Assembly: GCA_040385825.1 (NCBI GenBank)
Contig: JAZKGQ010000002.1
Location: forward strand, 186,001 to 250,000
Origin: JANNNF01 sp040385825
Lineage (GTDB): Bacteria > Pseudomonadota > Alphaproteobacteria > Rhodobacterales > Rhodobacteraceae
Length of the DNA stretch: 64,000 nt
Direction of reading: 5' to 3'
Shown one piece after another: positions 18,047 to 25,548 of this stretch. Below the pieces are notes generated by a model. That model saw only the letters and a program-made list of their open reading frames with translations, was not told the DNA's origin and ran no database searches. Position 1 is the stretch's first letter. Each line of letters starts with the position of its first letter. The position numbers were made by a program, and so were the translations under genes.

Positions 18047-18119
18047 GCGCACAGGAGCCGTCAGTCTTGTGCGCTTTGGCGCACAGGAGCCATCAGGCTT
18101 GTGCGCTTTGGCGCACAGG
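18047..18119. repeat. 32-bp tandem repeat after tgt (2.3 copies)
   Basis: Units start at 18047, 18079 and (partial) 18111. The full copies differ at two bases only. The junction between units forms a hairpin, TGTGCGC-TTTG-GCGCACA, so the array can fold into successive stems and may act as the tgt terminator. Nothing else is visible between 18120 and the next gene at 18258. Confidence 0.8.
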
Positions 18120-18257
18120 AAAGGATCGCGCGCGCCCCTTGTGCAGCCGCAGCATAGGCATAGGTCAAAGGGGAACCAACCTGTGCGGCGGCGTGTTGAC
18201 CCGTTGACGCCGACTGTGACCCGGTTCGCGAATTTCCCCTGACAGGAGCCTGTCCCA

Positions 18258-19349
18258 ATGACTGACGCTTTGTTCACCCCCTATACCGCCGGCGATCTGG
18301 TGCTGAAAAACCGCATCGTGATGGCCCCGCTGACCCGCAACCGGGCCAAGCATGACGACGACACCCCCTATGACATCCACGCCGAATACTATGCGCAGCG
18401 TGCCGGGGCCGGGCTTTTGATCACCGAAGGCTCGCAAATCTCGGCCGAAGGCAAAGGCTATGCCTGGACGCCGGGGATCTATTCGGCGGCGCAAGTGGCG
18501 GGCTGGAAGACGGTCACCGACGCGGTGCATGCCAAGGGCGGCAAGATCGTTATTCAACTGTGGCATGTGGGCCGGATCAGCCACACATCCTTGCTGGACG
18601 GCAAGGCCCCGGTGGCCCCGTCGGCGATTGGTGCGGCGTCGAAAACCTTTGACGGCAACGGCTTTGTCGAAACCTCCGTGCCCCGCGCGCTGGAAACCGA
18701 CGAGATGGCCCGTGTGGTCGAGGATTACCGCAAGGCGGCACAGAACGCCAAGGATGCAGGCTTTGACGGCGTCGAGGTGCATGGCGCCAACGGCTATCTG
18801 ATCGACCAGTTCCTGCGCGATACCTCGAACAAGCGCACCGATGGCTATGGCGGGTTGATCGACAACCGCGTGCGCCTGCTGCGCGAAGTGGTGGGGGCCT
18901 GTGCCGGGGTGTTCGGGGCAGGCCGGGTCGGCGTGCGCCTCAGCCCGTTTTCCAATGCCAACAACGTCGGCATGGACAGCGACACCGTTGCCACCTTCAG
19001 CGCCGCGATCGACGTGCTGAACGAGGCCGGGGTGGCCTTCCTGCATATGGTCGAAGGTCAGACCGGCGGGCCGCGTGACTGGCCCGAAGGCGCGCTGGAA
19101 ACGCTGCGCGCGCGGTTCAAGGGGGCCTACATGGCCAACAACGGCTACGACCGGCAGACCGCGATTGCCGCCGTCGGGGCAGGGCATGCCGATCTGGTGG
19201 CGTTCGGCAAGCTCTACATCTCGAACCCCGATCTGGCGGAACGGCTTGCGGCGGATGCAAGCCTGAACCCGCTGCCGACCGAGGGGCTGTATGGCGGCGG
19301 TCGCGAAGGCTACACCGACTATCCGACGATGCAGGCTGTCGCCGCCTGA
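18258..19349 (+). CDS. Alkene reductase, Old Yellow Enzyme family (NemA-like)
   Basis: FMN-dependent NAD(P)H:enoate/nitro-ester reductase, 363 residues, TIM barrel. Typical segments are LFTPYTAGDLVLKNRIVMAP at the N-terminus, GLLITEGSQISAEGKGY, QLWHVGRISH and the active-site VEVHGANGYLIDQFLRD near residue 177. RLSPFSNANNVGMDSD and VAFGKLYISNPDLAERL follow further on. Length and motifs match the E. coli NemA / N-ethylmaleimide reductase group. The start follows AGGAG about ten bases upstream. It probably detoxifies electrophilic alkenes or nitro compounds; the physiological substrate is unknown. No regulator gene is adjacent. Confidence 0.92.
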   Translation: MTDALFTPYTAGDLVLKNRIVMAPLTRNRAKHDDDTPYDIHAEYYAQRAGAGLLITEGSQISAEGKGYAWTPGIYSAAQVAGWKTVTDAVHAKGGKIVIQLWHVGRISHTSLLDGKAPVAPSAIGAASKTFDGNGFVETSVPRALETDEMARVVEDYRKAAQNAKDAGFDGVEVHGANGYLIDQFLRDTSNKRTDGYGGLIDNRVRLLREVVGACAGVFGAGRVGVRLSPFSNANNVGMDSDTVATFSAAIDVLNEAGVAFLHMVEGQTGGPRDWPEGALETLRARFKGAYMANNGYDRQTAIAAVGAGHADLVAFGKLYISNPDLAERLAADASLNPLPTEGLYGGGREGYTDYPTMQAVAA

Positions 19350-19432
19350 CACCCTCCTTGGGGCCACCCGCCGCAGGTTCGCCTGTGGCGGGCGGTCAGG
19401 CCGTGTGCGACTCATCCTGACGCCGACATGCC

Positions 19433-19462
19433 TTGAAAAACCGCATAAAAATTGCGCATATT
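19433..19462 (+). promoter_or_regulatory. Candidate sigma70-type promoter in an AT-rich patch
   Basis: TTGAAA (19433-19438) and CATATT (19457-19462) are spaced by 18 bases in a locally AT-rich stretch, conspicuous in this GC-rich DNA, about 100 bases before the gene at 19563. The -10 match is only moderate. Confidence 0.35.
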
Positions 19463-19562
19463 TTTGCAATTATATGAAAACATTGTGCATTTCACATGCC
19501 GGAGTTTTGCATACCGTGGTGTATCAAGGTGTCAGGCATCCAGATCGGGGCACCCAGGGCGC

Positions 19563-20147
19563 ATGAAGTTCCTTCAGACCTTCTGTGTGGTGGACGAATT
19601 GTCGCGCCTTTTGTGGGTTGGCGGCGACTGGGATGATTTCGCCCGCGACAATGGCGGCGACACCATCATCGCCGATCAGGTGCTGTCGACCAGCCTGCTG
19701 CAATACATCGCCGACGAACGCACCGCCGCCGCCATGGTGTCGATCATGGACCGGGTGCTGGACGCGCAGGCCAGTTTCCATCTGCATTACCGCTGCGACA
19801 GCCCGGCGCACAAGCGCGAGCTGCTGATGACGGTGATGCCGCTGCGCGACCGGCGGGTGCTGATCACCCATGACCTGCTGGATGTGCAGGCGATGCCGTT
19901 CCGGGGCGAATGGTGGCGCCATGACGCGCGGGCAGGGGATATGAAATGTTCGTTCTGCTGTTCGGTGCGGCTGCCGACGGGGCATTGGGTGGACCCGTTT
20001 CAGTCCGATGCGGCCCATCCCGCAACGGTCTGCTACACCGTCTGCCCGTCTTGCGACGCCCGTATTGCCACCGCCTTTGCCGACATGACCCTTGCGCCCG
20101 CTGCCCAACGCTCTCGTGAAAGTCCTGGCCAGCGCCAGAATTTCTGA
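19563..20147 (+). CDS. Unknown protein with two Cys-pair motifs, possible PAS-like N-terminus
   Basis: A 194-residue protein I do not recognise. The N-terminal half (CVVDELSRLLWVGGDWDDFA, then helix-rich LLQYIADERTAAAMVSIMDR and LHYRCDSPAHKRELLMTVMP) has the look of a PAS-like sensory fold. The C-terminal half carries CSFCC around residue 124 and CPSC with a preceding Cys around 163, suggesting a zinc- or metal-binding ribbon. No signal peptide or membrane segment is seen. The start at 19563 has no strong ribosome binding site; an upstream in-frame ATG at 19452 falls in the AT-rich promoter-like patch. It lies upstream of lon on the same strand, separated by 229 bases. Confidence 0.7.
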   Translation: MKFLQTFCVVDELSRLLWVGGDWDDFARDNGGDTIIADQVLSTSLLQYIADERTAAAMVSIMDRVLDAQASFHLHYRCDSPAHKRELLMTVMPLRDRRVLITHDLLDVQAMPFRGEWWRHDARAGDMKCSFCCSVRLPTGHWVDPFQSDAAHPATVCYTVCPSCDARIATAFADMTLAPAAQRSRESPGQRQNF

Positions 20148-20262
20148 CCCATAACAAAGTGTTTCCAGGACGCTTCCGATCTGCGCCATTCCGCCCTTGC
20201 CGTTCGCCGCGCCCGGTCGCATGATGGTGTCCCGTGATGGTCGGCCAAACGCGGGGGCTGTG

Positions 20263-20317
20263 CCTTGGGTGGTTGACACCCCCCCTTTGCACCCCCAGAT
20301 ATGGCTGCCACCCAAGG
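20263..20317. promoter_or_regulatory. Inverted repeat around a TTGACA box upstream of lon
   Basis: CCTTGGGTGG (20263-20272) and its exact complement CCACCCAAGG (20308-20317) flank a 35-base segment that begins with TTGACA (20273-20278). It lies 60-115 bases before the lon start and may be an operator pair around a -35 box. The matching -10 is weak. Confidence 0.4.
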
Positions 20318-20376
20318 GGAAGGTCCAAGCGCTGCCGATGATCGGGGCCGAACCTTCCTGCCGAAAAGGATACGCA

Positions 20377-22782
20377 ATGACCGAACCTCTTTCCTCCAGC
20401 TATCCGGTTTTGCCGCTGCGCGACATCGTCGTGTTCCCCCACATGATCGTGCCGCTGTTCGTGGGGCGGGAAAAATCCGTGCGCGCGCTGGAAGAAGTGA
20501 TGCAGGACGACAAGCAGATCCTGCTGTCGTCGCAGATCGACCCCTCTGTTGACGACCCCACCACCGATGGCATCTATCGTACCGGGGTGCTGGCCAATGT
20601 GCTGCAACTGCTGAAGCTGCCCGATGGCACCGTGAAGGTGCTGGTCGAAGGCAAGGGCCGGGTGCAGATCACCGAATTCGTCACCAACCCCTCGTTCTTC
20701 GAGGCCCGCGCCGAACGGCTGACCGAGGCCATGGGCGATCAGGCCTCGGTCGAGGCGCTGGTCCGCGCCGTGGGCGAAGAATTCGAGCGCTATGCCAAGG
20801 TCCGCAAGAACATTCCCGAAGAAGCGCTGGCCGCCGTGTCCGAAACCCGCGAACCGGCCCGTCTGGCCGATCTGGTCGCAGGGCATCTGGGCATCGACGT
20901 GGCCTTGAAGCAGGATCTGCTGGAAACGCTGACCGTTTCGGAACGGCTGGAAAAGGTCTTTGGCCAGATGCAGGGCGAAATGTCCGTGCTTCAGGTCGAG
21001 AAGAAGATCAAATCCCGCGTGAAAACCCAGATGGAGCGCACGCAGCGCGAATATTACCTGAATGAGCAGATGAAGGCCATTCAGAAGGAACTGGGCGATG
21101 GCGAGGATGGCCAGAACGAAATTGCCGAGCTTGAGGCCCGCATCGCCAAGACCAAATTCTCGAAAGAGGCCCGCGAAAAGGCCGAGGCCGAGATCAAGAA
21201 GCTGAAGAACATGTCCCCGATGAGCGCGGAAGCGACCGTCGTGCGCAACTATCTGGACTGGCTGCTGTGCGTGCCGTGGGGCGTGACTTCCCGCGTCAAG
21301 AAGGATCTGTTCAAGGCGCAAGAGGTGCTGGACGCCGATCACTATGGCTTGGAGAAGGTCAAGGAACGCATCGTCGAATATCTGGCGGTGCAGGCCCGGT
21401 CGTCCAAGCTGAAAGGCCCGATCCTGTGCCTTGTCGGCCCCCCCGGTGTGGGCAAGACCAGCCTTGGCCGGTCGGTGGCCAAGGCCACGGGGCGCGAGTT
21501 CATCCGCATTTCGCTTGGCGGCGTGCGGGACGAATCCGAAATCCGGGGTCACCGCCGCACCTATATCGGGTCGATGCCCGGCAAGATCATTCAGGCGCTT
21601 AAAAAGGCCAAGACAGCCAACCCGCTGATCTTGCTGGACGAGATTGACAAGATGGGTCAGGACTTCCGCGGCGACCCGGCATCGGCGCTGCTGGAGGTGC
21701 TGGACCCCGAACAGAACAACACCTTCGTCGACCACTATCTCGAGGTCGAATATGACCTGTCCAACGTCATGTTCATCACCACGGCCAACAGCTACAACAT
21801 GCCCGGCCCGCTGCTGGACCGGATGGAGATTATTCCGCTGTCGGGCTATACCGAGGATGAAAAGCGCGAAATCGCCAAAGGCCATCTGATCGACAAGCAG
21901 ATCAAGGGCCACGGGTTGAAGAAGGGCGAGTTTTCGATCACCGATGCCGCCCTGACCGAAATGATCCGCACCTATACCCGCGAGGCCGGGGTGCGGAACC
22001 TTGAACGCGAAATCGCCAAACTGGCGCGCAAGGCGGTGACCGAGATCGTCAAGAAAGCCTCCAGAACCGTGCAGGTGACGCCTGACAATCTGGAAAGCTA
22101 TCTGGGGGTCAAACGCTTCCGCTATGGGCTGGCGGAAACCGAGGATCAGGTCGGCGTGGTCACCGGCCTTGCCTGGACCAGCGTTGGCGGCGAAATCCTG
22201 TCGATCGAGGCGCTGCGCCTGCCGGGCAAGGGCCGGATGAAGACCACCGGCAAGCTGGGTGACGTGATGAAGGAAAGCATCGAGGCCGCCGCGTCCTTCG
22301 TGCGCTCGATCAGCCCGGAAATCGGCGTCAAGCCGCCGAAGTTCGAGACGGTGGACATCCATGTCCACGTTCCCGAAGGGGCAACCCCGAAGGACGGGCC
22401 ATCGGCGGGTCTGGCGATGGTCACGTCGATTGTCTCGGTGCTGACCGGCATTCCGGTGCGGCGCGATGTGGCGATGACCGGTGAGGTCACGCTGCGCGGC
22501 AATGCGCTGGCCATCGGCGGGTTGAAGGAGAAACTGCTGGCGGCCCTGCGGGCAGGCATCAAGACAGTGCTGATCCCGCAGGAAAATGCCAAGGATCTGC
22601 CGGAAATCCCGGACAACGTGAAAGAGGGTATGACCATCATCCCGGTCAGCAACGTGCGCGAAGTGCTGAAATATGCCCTTGTCCGTCAGCCAGAGCCGGT
22701 TGAATGGGACGAGGCGGCAGAAGAAGCCGCCGCCGCCGCCCGTCAGGCCGCAGGCGCAGCCCCGGTGCAAACCGCGCACTGA
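20377..22782 (+). CDS. lon: ATP-dependent protease Lon
   Basis: Cytoplasmic AAA+ serine protease, 801 residues, the normal length for LonA. The N-terminal substrate-binding domain begins YPVLPLRDIVVFPHMIVPLF. A coiled-coil region (MERTQREYYLNEQMKAIQKE) precedes the ATPase with Walker A GPPGVGKTSLG and Walker B ILLDEIDKM. The protease domain has the catalytic Ser in PKDGPSAGLAM with the partner Lys further on. The start at 20377 has AAAAGGA upstream; a longer frame to the left is rejected. It degrades misfolded and regulatory proteins. It ends in a good intrinsic terminator at 22802-22829. The hupB-like gene follows, as in many proteobacteria. Confidence 0.97.
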   Translation: MTEPLSSSYPVLPLRDIVVFPHMIVPLFVGREKSVRALEEVMQDDKQILLSSQIDPSVDDPTTDGIYRTGVLANVLQLLKLPDGTVKVLVEGKGRVQITEFVTNPSFFEARAERLTEAMGDQASVEALVRAVGEEFERYAKVRKNIPEEALAAVSETREPARLADLVAGHLGIDVALKQDLLETLTVSERLEKVFGQMQGEMSVLQVEKKIKSRVKTQMERTQREYYLNEQMKAIQKELGDGEDGQNEIAELEARIAKTKFSKEAREKAEAEIKKLKNMSPMSAEATVVRNYLDWLLCVPWGVTSRVKKDLFKAQEVLDADHYGLEKVKERIVEYLAVQARSSKLKGPILCLVGPPGVGKTSLGRSVAKATGREFIRISLGGVRDESEIRGHRRTYIGSMPGKIIQALKKAKTANPLILLDEIDKMGQDFRGDPASALLEVLDPEQNNTFVDHYLEVEYDLSNVMFITTANSYNMPGPLLDRMEIIPLSGYTEDEKREIAKGHLIDKQIKGHGLKKGEFSITDAALTEMIRTYTREAGVRNLEREIAKLARKAVTEIVKKASRTVQVTPDNLESYLGVKRFRYGLAETEDQVGVVTGLAWTSVGGEILSIEALRLPGKGRMKTTGKLGDVMKESIEAAASFVRSISPEIGVKPPKFETVDIHVHVPEGATPKDGPSAGLAMVTSIVSVLTGIPVRRDVAMTGEVTLRGNALAIGGLKEKLLAALRAGIKTVLIPQENAKDLPEIPDNVKEGMTIIPVSNVREVLKYALVRQPEPVEWDEAAEEAAAAARQAAGAAPVQTAH

Positions 22783-22801
22783 TCCTGTGCCAGCCAACAG
22801 C

Positions 22802-22829
22802 AAGGCCCGGTCCCGCCAGACCGGGCTTT
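22802..22829 (+). terminator. Intrinsic terminator after lon
   Basis: GCCCGGTC (22805-22812) pairs with GACCGGGC (22819-22826) across a six-base loop. An upstream AAG and downstream TTT extend it. It lies 20 bases after the lon stop. Confidence 0.75.
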
Positions 22830-22917
22830 GCCCTGCGGCGCGGGTGCATTTATCTGTTTCCCCGCTGAACCAAGCGCGATAACATCTTGCCGAACCCCCT
22901 CTGGAAGGACTGACCGA

Positions 22918-23298
22918 ATGGCTGCCTCGAAACCTTCACCTGCAAAATCCGCTGCAAAAGACGAAACCGCCGTTCTGGAGGATGGTGCGGCCATCGAATC
23001 CGAGGCAGAGGATGCGTCGTCGGCCAAGGCGGATGTGGTCAAGATCAAGGACTTCATGGTGCTGGTGAACACCGCCATGGGCGGCAAGAAGAAAGCCTCG
23101 CGCGATGTGGTGGACGCGACCCTGACCGCCCTTGCCGAGGCGATGGCGACCGGCAAGAACTTCATCCTGCCGCCGCTTGGCCGGGGCCGGGTGGTCAAGC
23201 AGGCGGACGGCGTGCTGACGCTGAAGCTGCGCCAGATCACCGCCGCCAAGGGCAAGGGCGATACTGCAAAAGAGCCTCTTGCAGCCACGGAAGAGTGA
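22918..23298 (+). CDS. HU-family DNA-binding protein with extended N-terminus
   Basis: Histone-like nucleoid protein, 126 residues. The start at 22918 follows GGAAGGA about ten bases upstream. The HU core occupies the C-terminal two-thirds: VVKIKDFMVLVNTAMGGKKK, ASRDVVDATLTALAEAM, then a shortened beta-arm segment KNFILPPLGRGRVVKQADGV. About 40 N-terminal residues are Ala/Lys/Glu/Ser-rich and probably disordered, which is longer than a classical 90-residue HU; this extended type is common in Rhodobacteraceae. The usual RNPxTG arm tip is not obvious, so DNA bending may differ from HU. It lies 20 bases upstream of the first tRNA-Val. Confidence 0.85.
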   Translation: MAASKPSPAKSAAKDETAVLEDGAAIESEAEDASSAKADVVKIKDFMVLVNTAMGGKKKASRDVVDATLTALAEAMATGKNFILPPLGRGRVVKQADGVLTLKLRQITAAKGKGDTAKEPLAATEE

Positions 23299-23317
23299 GT
23301 CTAAAAGCCGCCCTACC

Positions 23318-23392
23318 GGGAGATTAGCTCAGTGGTAGAGCGCATCGTTCACATCGATGATGTCAGGGGTTCAAATCCCTTATCTCCCACCA
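23318..23392 (+). tRNA. tRNA-Val (anticodon CAC)
   Basis: Complete cloverleaf with encoded CCA: acceptor GGGAGAT/ATCTCCC, D-arm GCTC/GAGC, anticodon stem CATCG/CGATG with loop TTCACAT (anticodon CAC, reading GUG), and TTCAAAT T-loop. The body is 72 nt plus CCA. Confidence 0.96.
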
Positions 23393-23397
23393 TCACA

Positions 23398-23429
23398 GGA
23401 AAAGCGCGCCGGTTGGGCGCGCTTTTTCC
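23398..23429 (+). terminator. Intrinsic terminator after tRNA-Val(CAC)
   Basis: AAAAGCGCGCC and GGCGCGCTTTTT pair across GGTTG, giving a strong stem followed by a T-run six bases after the tRNA CCA end. Confidence 0.85.
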
Positions 23430-23571
23430 GTTTGCGGGGCTGCTGTTTGCCTGCTGTGCGGCAAATGCGACGCGGGGTAGGATGCGGACTTTGCGATTGC
23501 GCGGAATTGCCGTCTGCCATGGCGCCAGCGCTTGCCAATCCCCGGCAGGACGGTGTAAAGCCCGAGCCAGC

Positions 23572-23647
<76 letters not shown>

Positions 23648-23703
23648 TTTCCCATCGCACAGGCCTGCCGCCCCCCGCCGCGAAAAAATAACTGCGGTTG
23701 CGT

Positions 23704-23729
23704 GGAATACCTGGGTCTTGCCGCGCGTT
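23704..23729 (+). promoter_or_regulatory. ECF-type promoter of the sigma factor gene (GGAATA-N16-CGTTGT)
   Basis: GGAAT (23704-23708) and CGTT (23726-23729) are separated by 17 bases, 34 bases before the sigma start. The same pair precedes four further units at 25022, 26299, 27803 and 27864. The motif resembles the GGAAC-N16/17-CGTT class used by alphaproteobacterial ECF/EcfG sigmas. It suggests autoregulation. Confidence 0.72.
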
Positions 23730-23763
23730 GTCGCGTCAGGATAGCAGGGTAGAGAAGGACGCC

Positions 23764-24270
23764 ATGGCCGACATGTTTCGCCACGATCTGGTGGCCTTGG
23801 TGCCAAAGCTGCGCCGCTTTGCCTATAGTCTGGCGGGAAACCGCGCCGATGGCGACGATCTGGTGCAGGTTGCCTGTGAAAAGGCGCTGAAGGGCCGCGC
23901 GCAGTTTCGCGATGGCACCCGGCTGGACAGCTGGATGTACCGCATCATTCAGACGCTGTGGATCGACGACCGCCGCCGGGCGCGTACGCGGGGCACGGTG
24001 ATCGACCCCGACGACGCCCATCTGAGCGATGACGGCAAGGCCGCAGCCCTGCCCGAGGACCGCATGATGCTGGCCAAGGTGCGCGCCGCCATGGCCGATC
24101 TGCCCGAGGGGCAGCGCGATGTGCTGGCCCTGATCGCGATTGAAGGGCTGAGCTATCAGGAAACCGCCGACGTGCTGGCGGTGCCGGTGGGCACCGTGAT
24201 GAGCCGTCTTTCCCGCGCCCGTGGGGCGCTTTTGCCGAAATTCGGGCTGACGATGGGGCCGCGCCAATGA
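23764..24270 (+). CDS. ECF-type RNA polymerase sigma factor
   Basis: Small alternative sigma factor, 168 residues, with only regions 2 and 4. Region 2 (about residues 10-75) includes FAYSLAGNRADGDDLVQVAC and the -10-binding segment LDSWMYRIIQTLWIDDRRR. Region 4 (about 110-160) includes LPEGQRDVLALIAIEGLSYQ and the helix-turn-helix ETADVLAVPVGTVMSRLSRA. The start at 23764 has AAGGA upstream. The stop overlaps the anti-sigma start by four bases. Its promoter motif GGAATA-N16-CGTTGT is shared with four neighbouring units, making them likely targets. I cannot assign it to a numbered ECF group. It is not obviously EcfG, because no NepR/PhyR genes are nearby. Confidence 0.92.
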   Translation: MADMFRHDLVALVPKLRRFAYSLAGNRADGDDLVQVACEKALKGRAQFRDGTRLDSWMYRIIQTLWIDDRRRARTRGTVIDPDDAHLSDDGKAAALPEDRMMLAKVRAAMADLPEGQRDVLALIAIEGLSYQETADVLAVPVGTVMSRLSRARGALLPKFGLTMGPRQ

Positions 24271-25028
24271 CACGCACCACAAAAGAACCCGGTCTGCACA
24301 AGGACCGTCTTGCCGCCTTTGTCGATGGCGAGCTGTCGCCCGAGGAGGCCGCCGCCGTGGTGATGCATCTGGCCGATCATCCGGCCGATCAGGCCCATGT
24401 CGATGATCTGATCGCCGCGAACGAGGCGCTGGCGCTGGCGTTTGCCGCCCCGCTGGCCGAACCTGTGCCGCCTGCGATGCGGGCGCTGATCCTGGGCGAA
24501 GGGGCCACAGTCCTGCCGTATCGCAGGCGCGCGCCGCTGGTTGTCGCGGGGGCCGGGGTGGCGCTGGCGGCGGGGCTGGCGGTGGCGGCGCTGATCGTGC
24601 CGCAGGCGGTGCCCGGTCTGCAACCGGGGCGCGTTGCCGACAGCAGCGCCCTGGCGCGGGTGCTGGCGCAGGCGCCCTCCGGCACGCCGCAGGCGCTGGA
24701 TGCGGGGCGCGAGGTGCTGATCCTTGCCAGCCTGCCCACCCCCGCCGGTTTCTGCCGCGAGGTCGAGGTGTTGGATCGCGCCGCCGACCGGCTTGATCTG
24801 GCGCTGGCCTGCACCTCGGGCGCGGGCTGGCAGGTGGAAATGGTGCTGACCGAGGCCCTGTCCGGTCCTGCCGCAGGCGGATTTGTACCCGCCAGCGGCG
24901 CCGAGGTGCAGGGGATCGGGCCGTTTCTGGACCGGATCGGGGCAGGGCCTGCGCTGGATGCGGCAACCGAGGCGCGGCTGATCGCAGCCGGTTGGGGGGC
25001 GGCGGAGCCTGCGCGGGCAATGGAATAA
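24267..25028 (+). CDS. Probable membrane anti-sigma factor
   Basis: A 253-residue protein coupled to the sigma gene by an ATGA overlap. The N-terminal 60 residues (DRLAAFVDGELSPEEAAAVV) form the helical anti-sigma domain typical of zf-HC2-like proteins. The zinc ligands HxxxCxxC are missing: the corresponding place reads HLADHPADQ, so it would be a zinc-independent version. One membrane segment (LVVAGAGVALAAGLAVAALIV) lies near residues 90-110. The periplasmic part of about 140 residues contains two Cys (FCREVEV and LACTSG) that could form a disulfide. Probable role: hold the sigma factor at the membrane until an envelope signal arrives (inference from position and layout). Confidence 0.82.
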   Translation: MTRTTKEPGLHKDRLAAFVDGELSPEEAAAVVMHLADHPADQAHVDDLIAANEALALAFAAPLAEPVPPAMRALILGEGATVLPYRRRAPLVVAGAGVALAAGLAVAALIVPQAVPGLQPGRVADSSALARVLAQAPSGTPQALDAGREVLILASLPTPAGFCREVEVLDRAADRLDLALACTSGAGWQVEMVLTEALSGPAAGGFVPASGAEVQGIGPFLDRIGAGPALDAATEARLIAAGWGAAEPARAME

Positions 25029-25046
25029 ACAGCCGTCCAACCCGTT
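25022..25046 (+). promoter_or_regulatory. ECF-type promoter of the Ser/Asn-repeat protein gene
   Basis: GGAAT (25022-25026) and CGTT (25043-25046), spacer 16, with GGAATA and CGTTGT identical to the sigma gene's own motif. It begins within the last codons of the anti-sigma gene and lies 47 bases before the start at 25094. Confidence 0.7.
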
Positions 25047-25093
25047 GTTGTCATACCGGAAACGGAAAAGACATCAGCCGAAAGGAACAGCAA

Positions 25094-25450
25094 ATGACTC
25101 TTCTGAAAACCCTGTCCGCCGCCCTTGCCGCCGCCCTCCTTCCCTTGGCAGCCCAGTCCGGCATCCTGCAACCCAAGCCCCCGGCGATCCCCGCCCTGTT
25201 CGCCGATACCCTTCCGGTGGAACGGGTCGATCTGCGCGACTTCTTCCGCGCCATCGAGGGCAAGAACCGCTATCGCAACCGCGACGACGACGATGACGAC
25301 GACAATCGCCGGGGCCGCCGGGGCGGGTCGAACTCGAACAGCAACTCGTCCAGCAACTCGTCGTCGAACAGCAGCTCGAACTCGTCCAGCAATTCGTCCT
25401 CCAACAGCTCGTCCAACTCGTCGAGCAATTCCTCCTCGGACGACGATTGA
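25094..25450 (+). CDS. Secreted low-complexity protein with eight Asn-Ser-Ser-Ser repeats
   Basis: A 118-residue protein with no family I recognise. The start at 25094 has AAGGAA upstream. A signal peptide (MTLLKTLSAALAAALLPLAA) is followed by a short Pro-rich stretch and VDLRDFFRAIEGKNRYRN. Then come seven Asp, an Arg/Gly-rich linker, and eight consecutive Asn-Ser-Ser-Ser units (about residues 84-115) ending in three Asp. Serine is encoded by TCG, TCC and AGC in changing order from unit to unit, which argues for selection on the peptide rather than recent DNA slippage. It should be exported and intrinsically disordered. It follows the anti-sigma gene and has its own copy of the ECF promoter motif. 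Confidence 0.85.
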   Translation: MTLLKTLSAALAAALLPLAAQSGILQPKPPAIPALFADTLPVERVDLRDFFRAIEGKNRYRNRDDDDDDDNRRGRRGGSNSNSNSSSNSSSNSSSNSSSNSSSNSSSNSSSNSSSDDD

Positions 25451-25476
25451 TCCCAAGGCCCCCGCGCAACATTCAG

Positions 25477-25504
25477 ACCGGCCCTTGCAAAAGGGCCGGT
25501 TCTT
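25477..25504 (+). terminator. Intrinsic terminator after the Ser/Asn-repeat gene
   Basis: ACCGGCCCTT and AAGGGCCGGT form a perfect 10-bp stem around GCAA, followed by TCTTT. It separates this gene from the convergent gene ending at 25549. Confidence 0.85.
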
Positions 25505-25548
25505 TCACATCGCAGCCCCGGCCCCGACATGGGGGCCGGGTCTTTGCC

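Noticed and set aside
19864..22803. A long minus-strand open frame of almost 1000 codons
   Set aside because: Antisense to lon and the gene before it; no domain, no start signal, biased composition.
25330..25450. Short regular repeats that could suggest a CRISPR-like or VNTR locus
   Set aside because: They are codons of an Asn-Ser-Ser-Ser repeat in a translated gene with signal peptide; there are no spacers and no cas genes.
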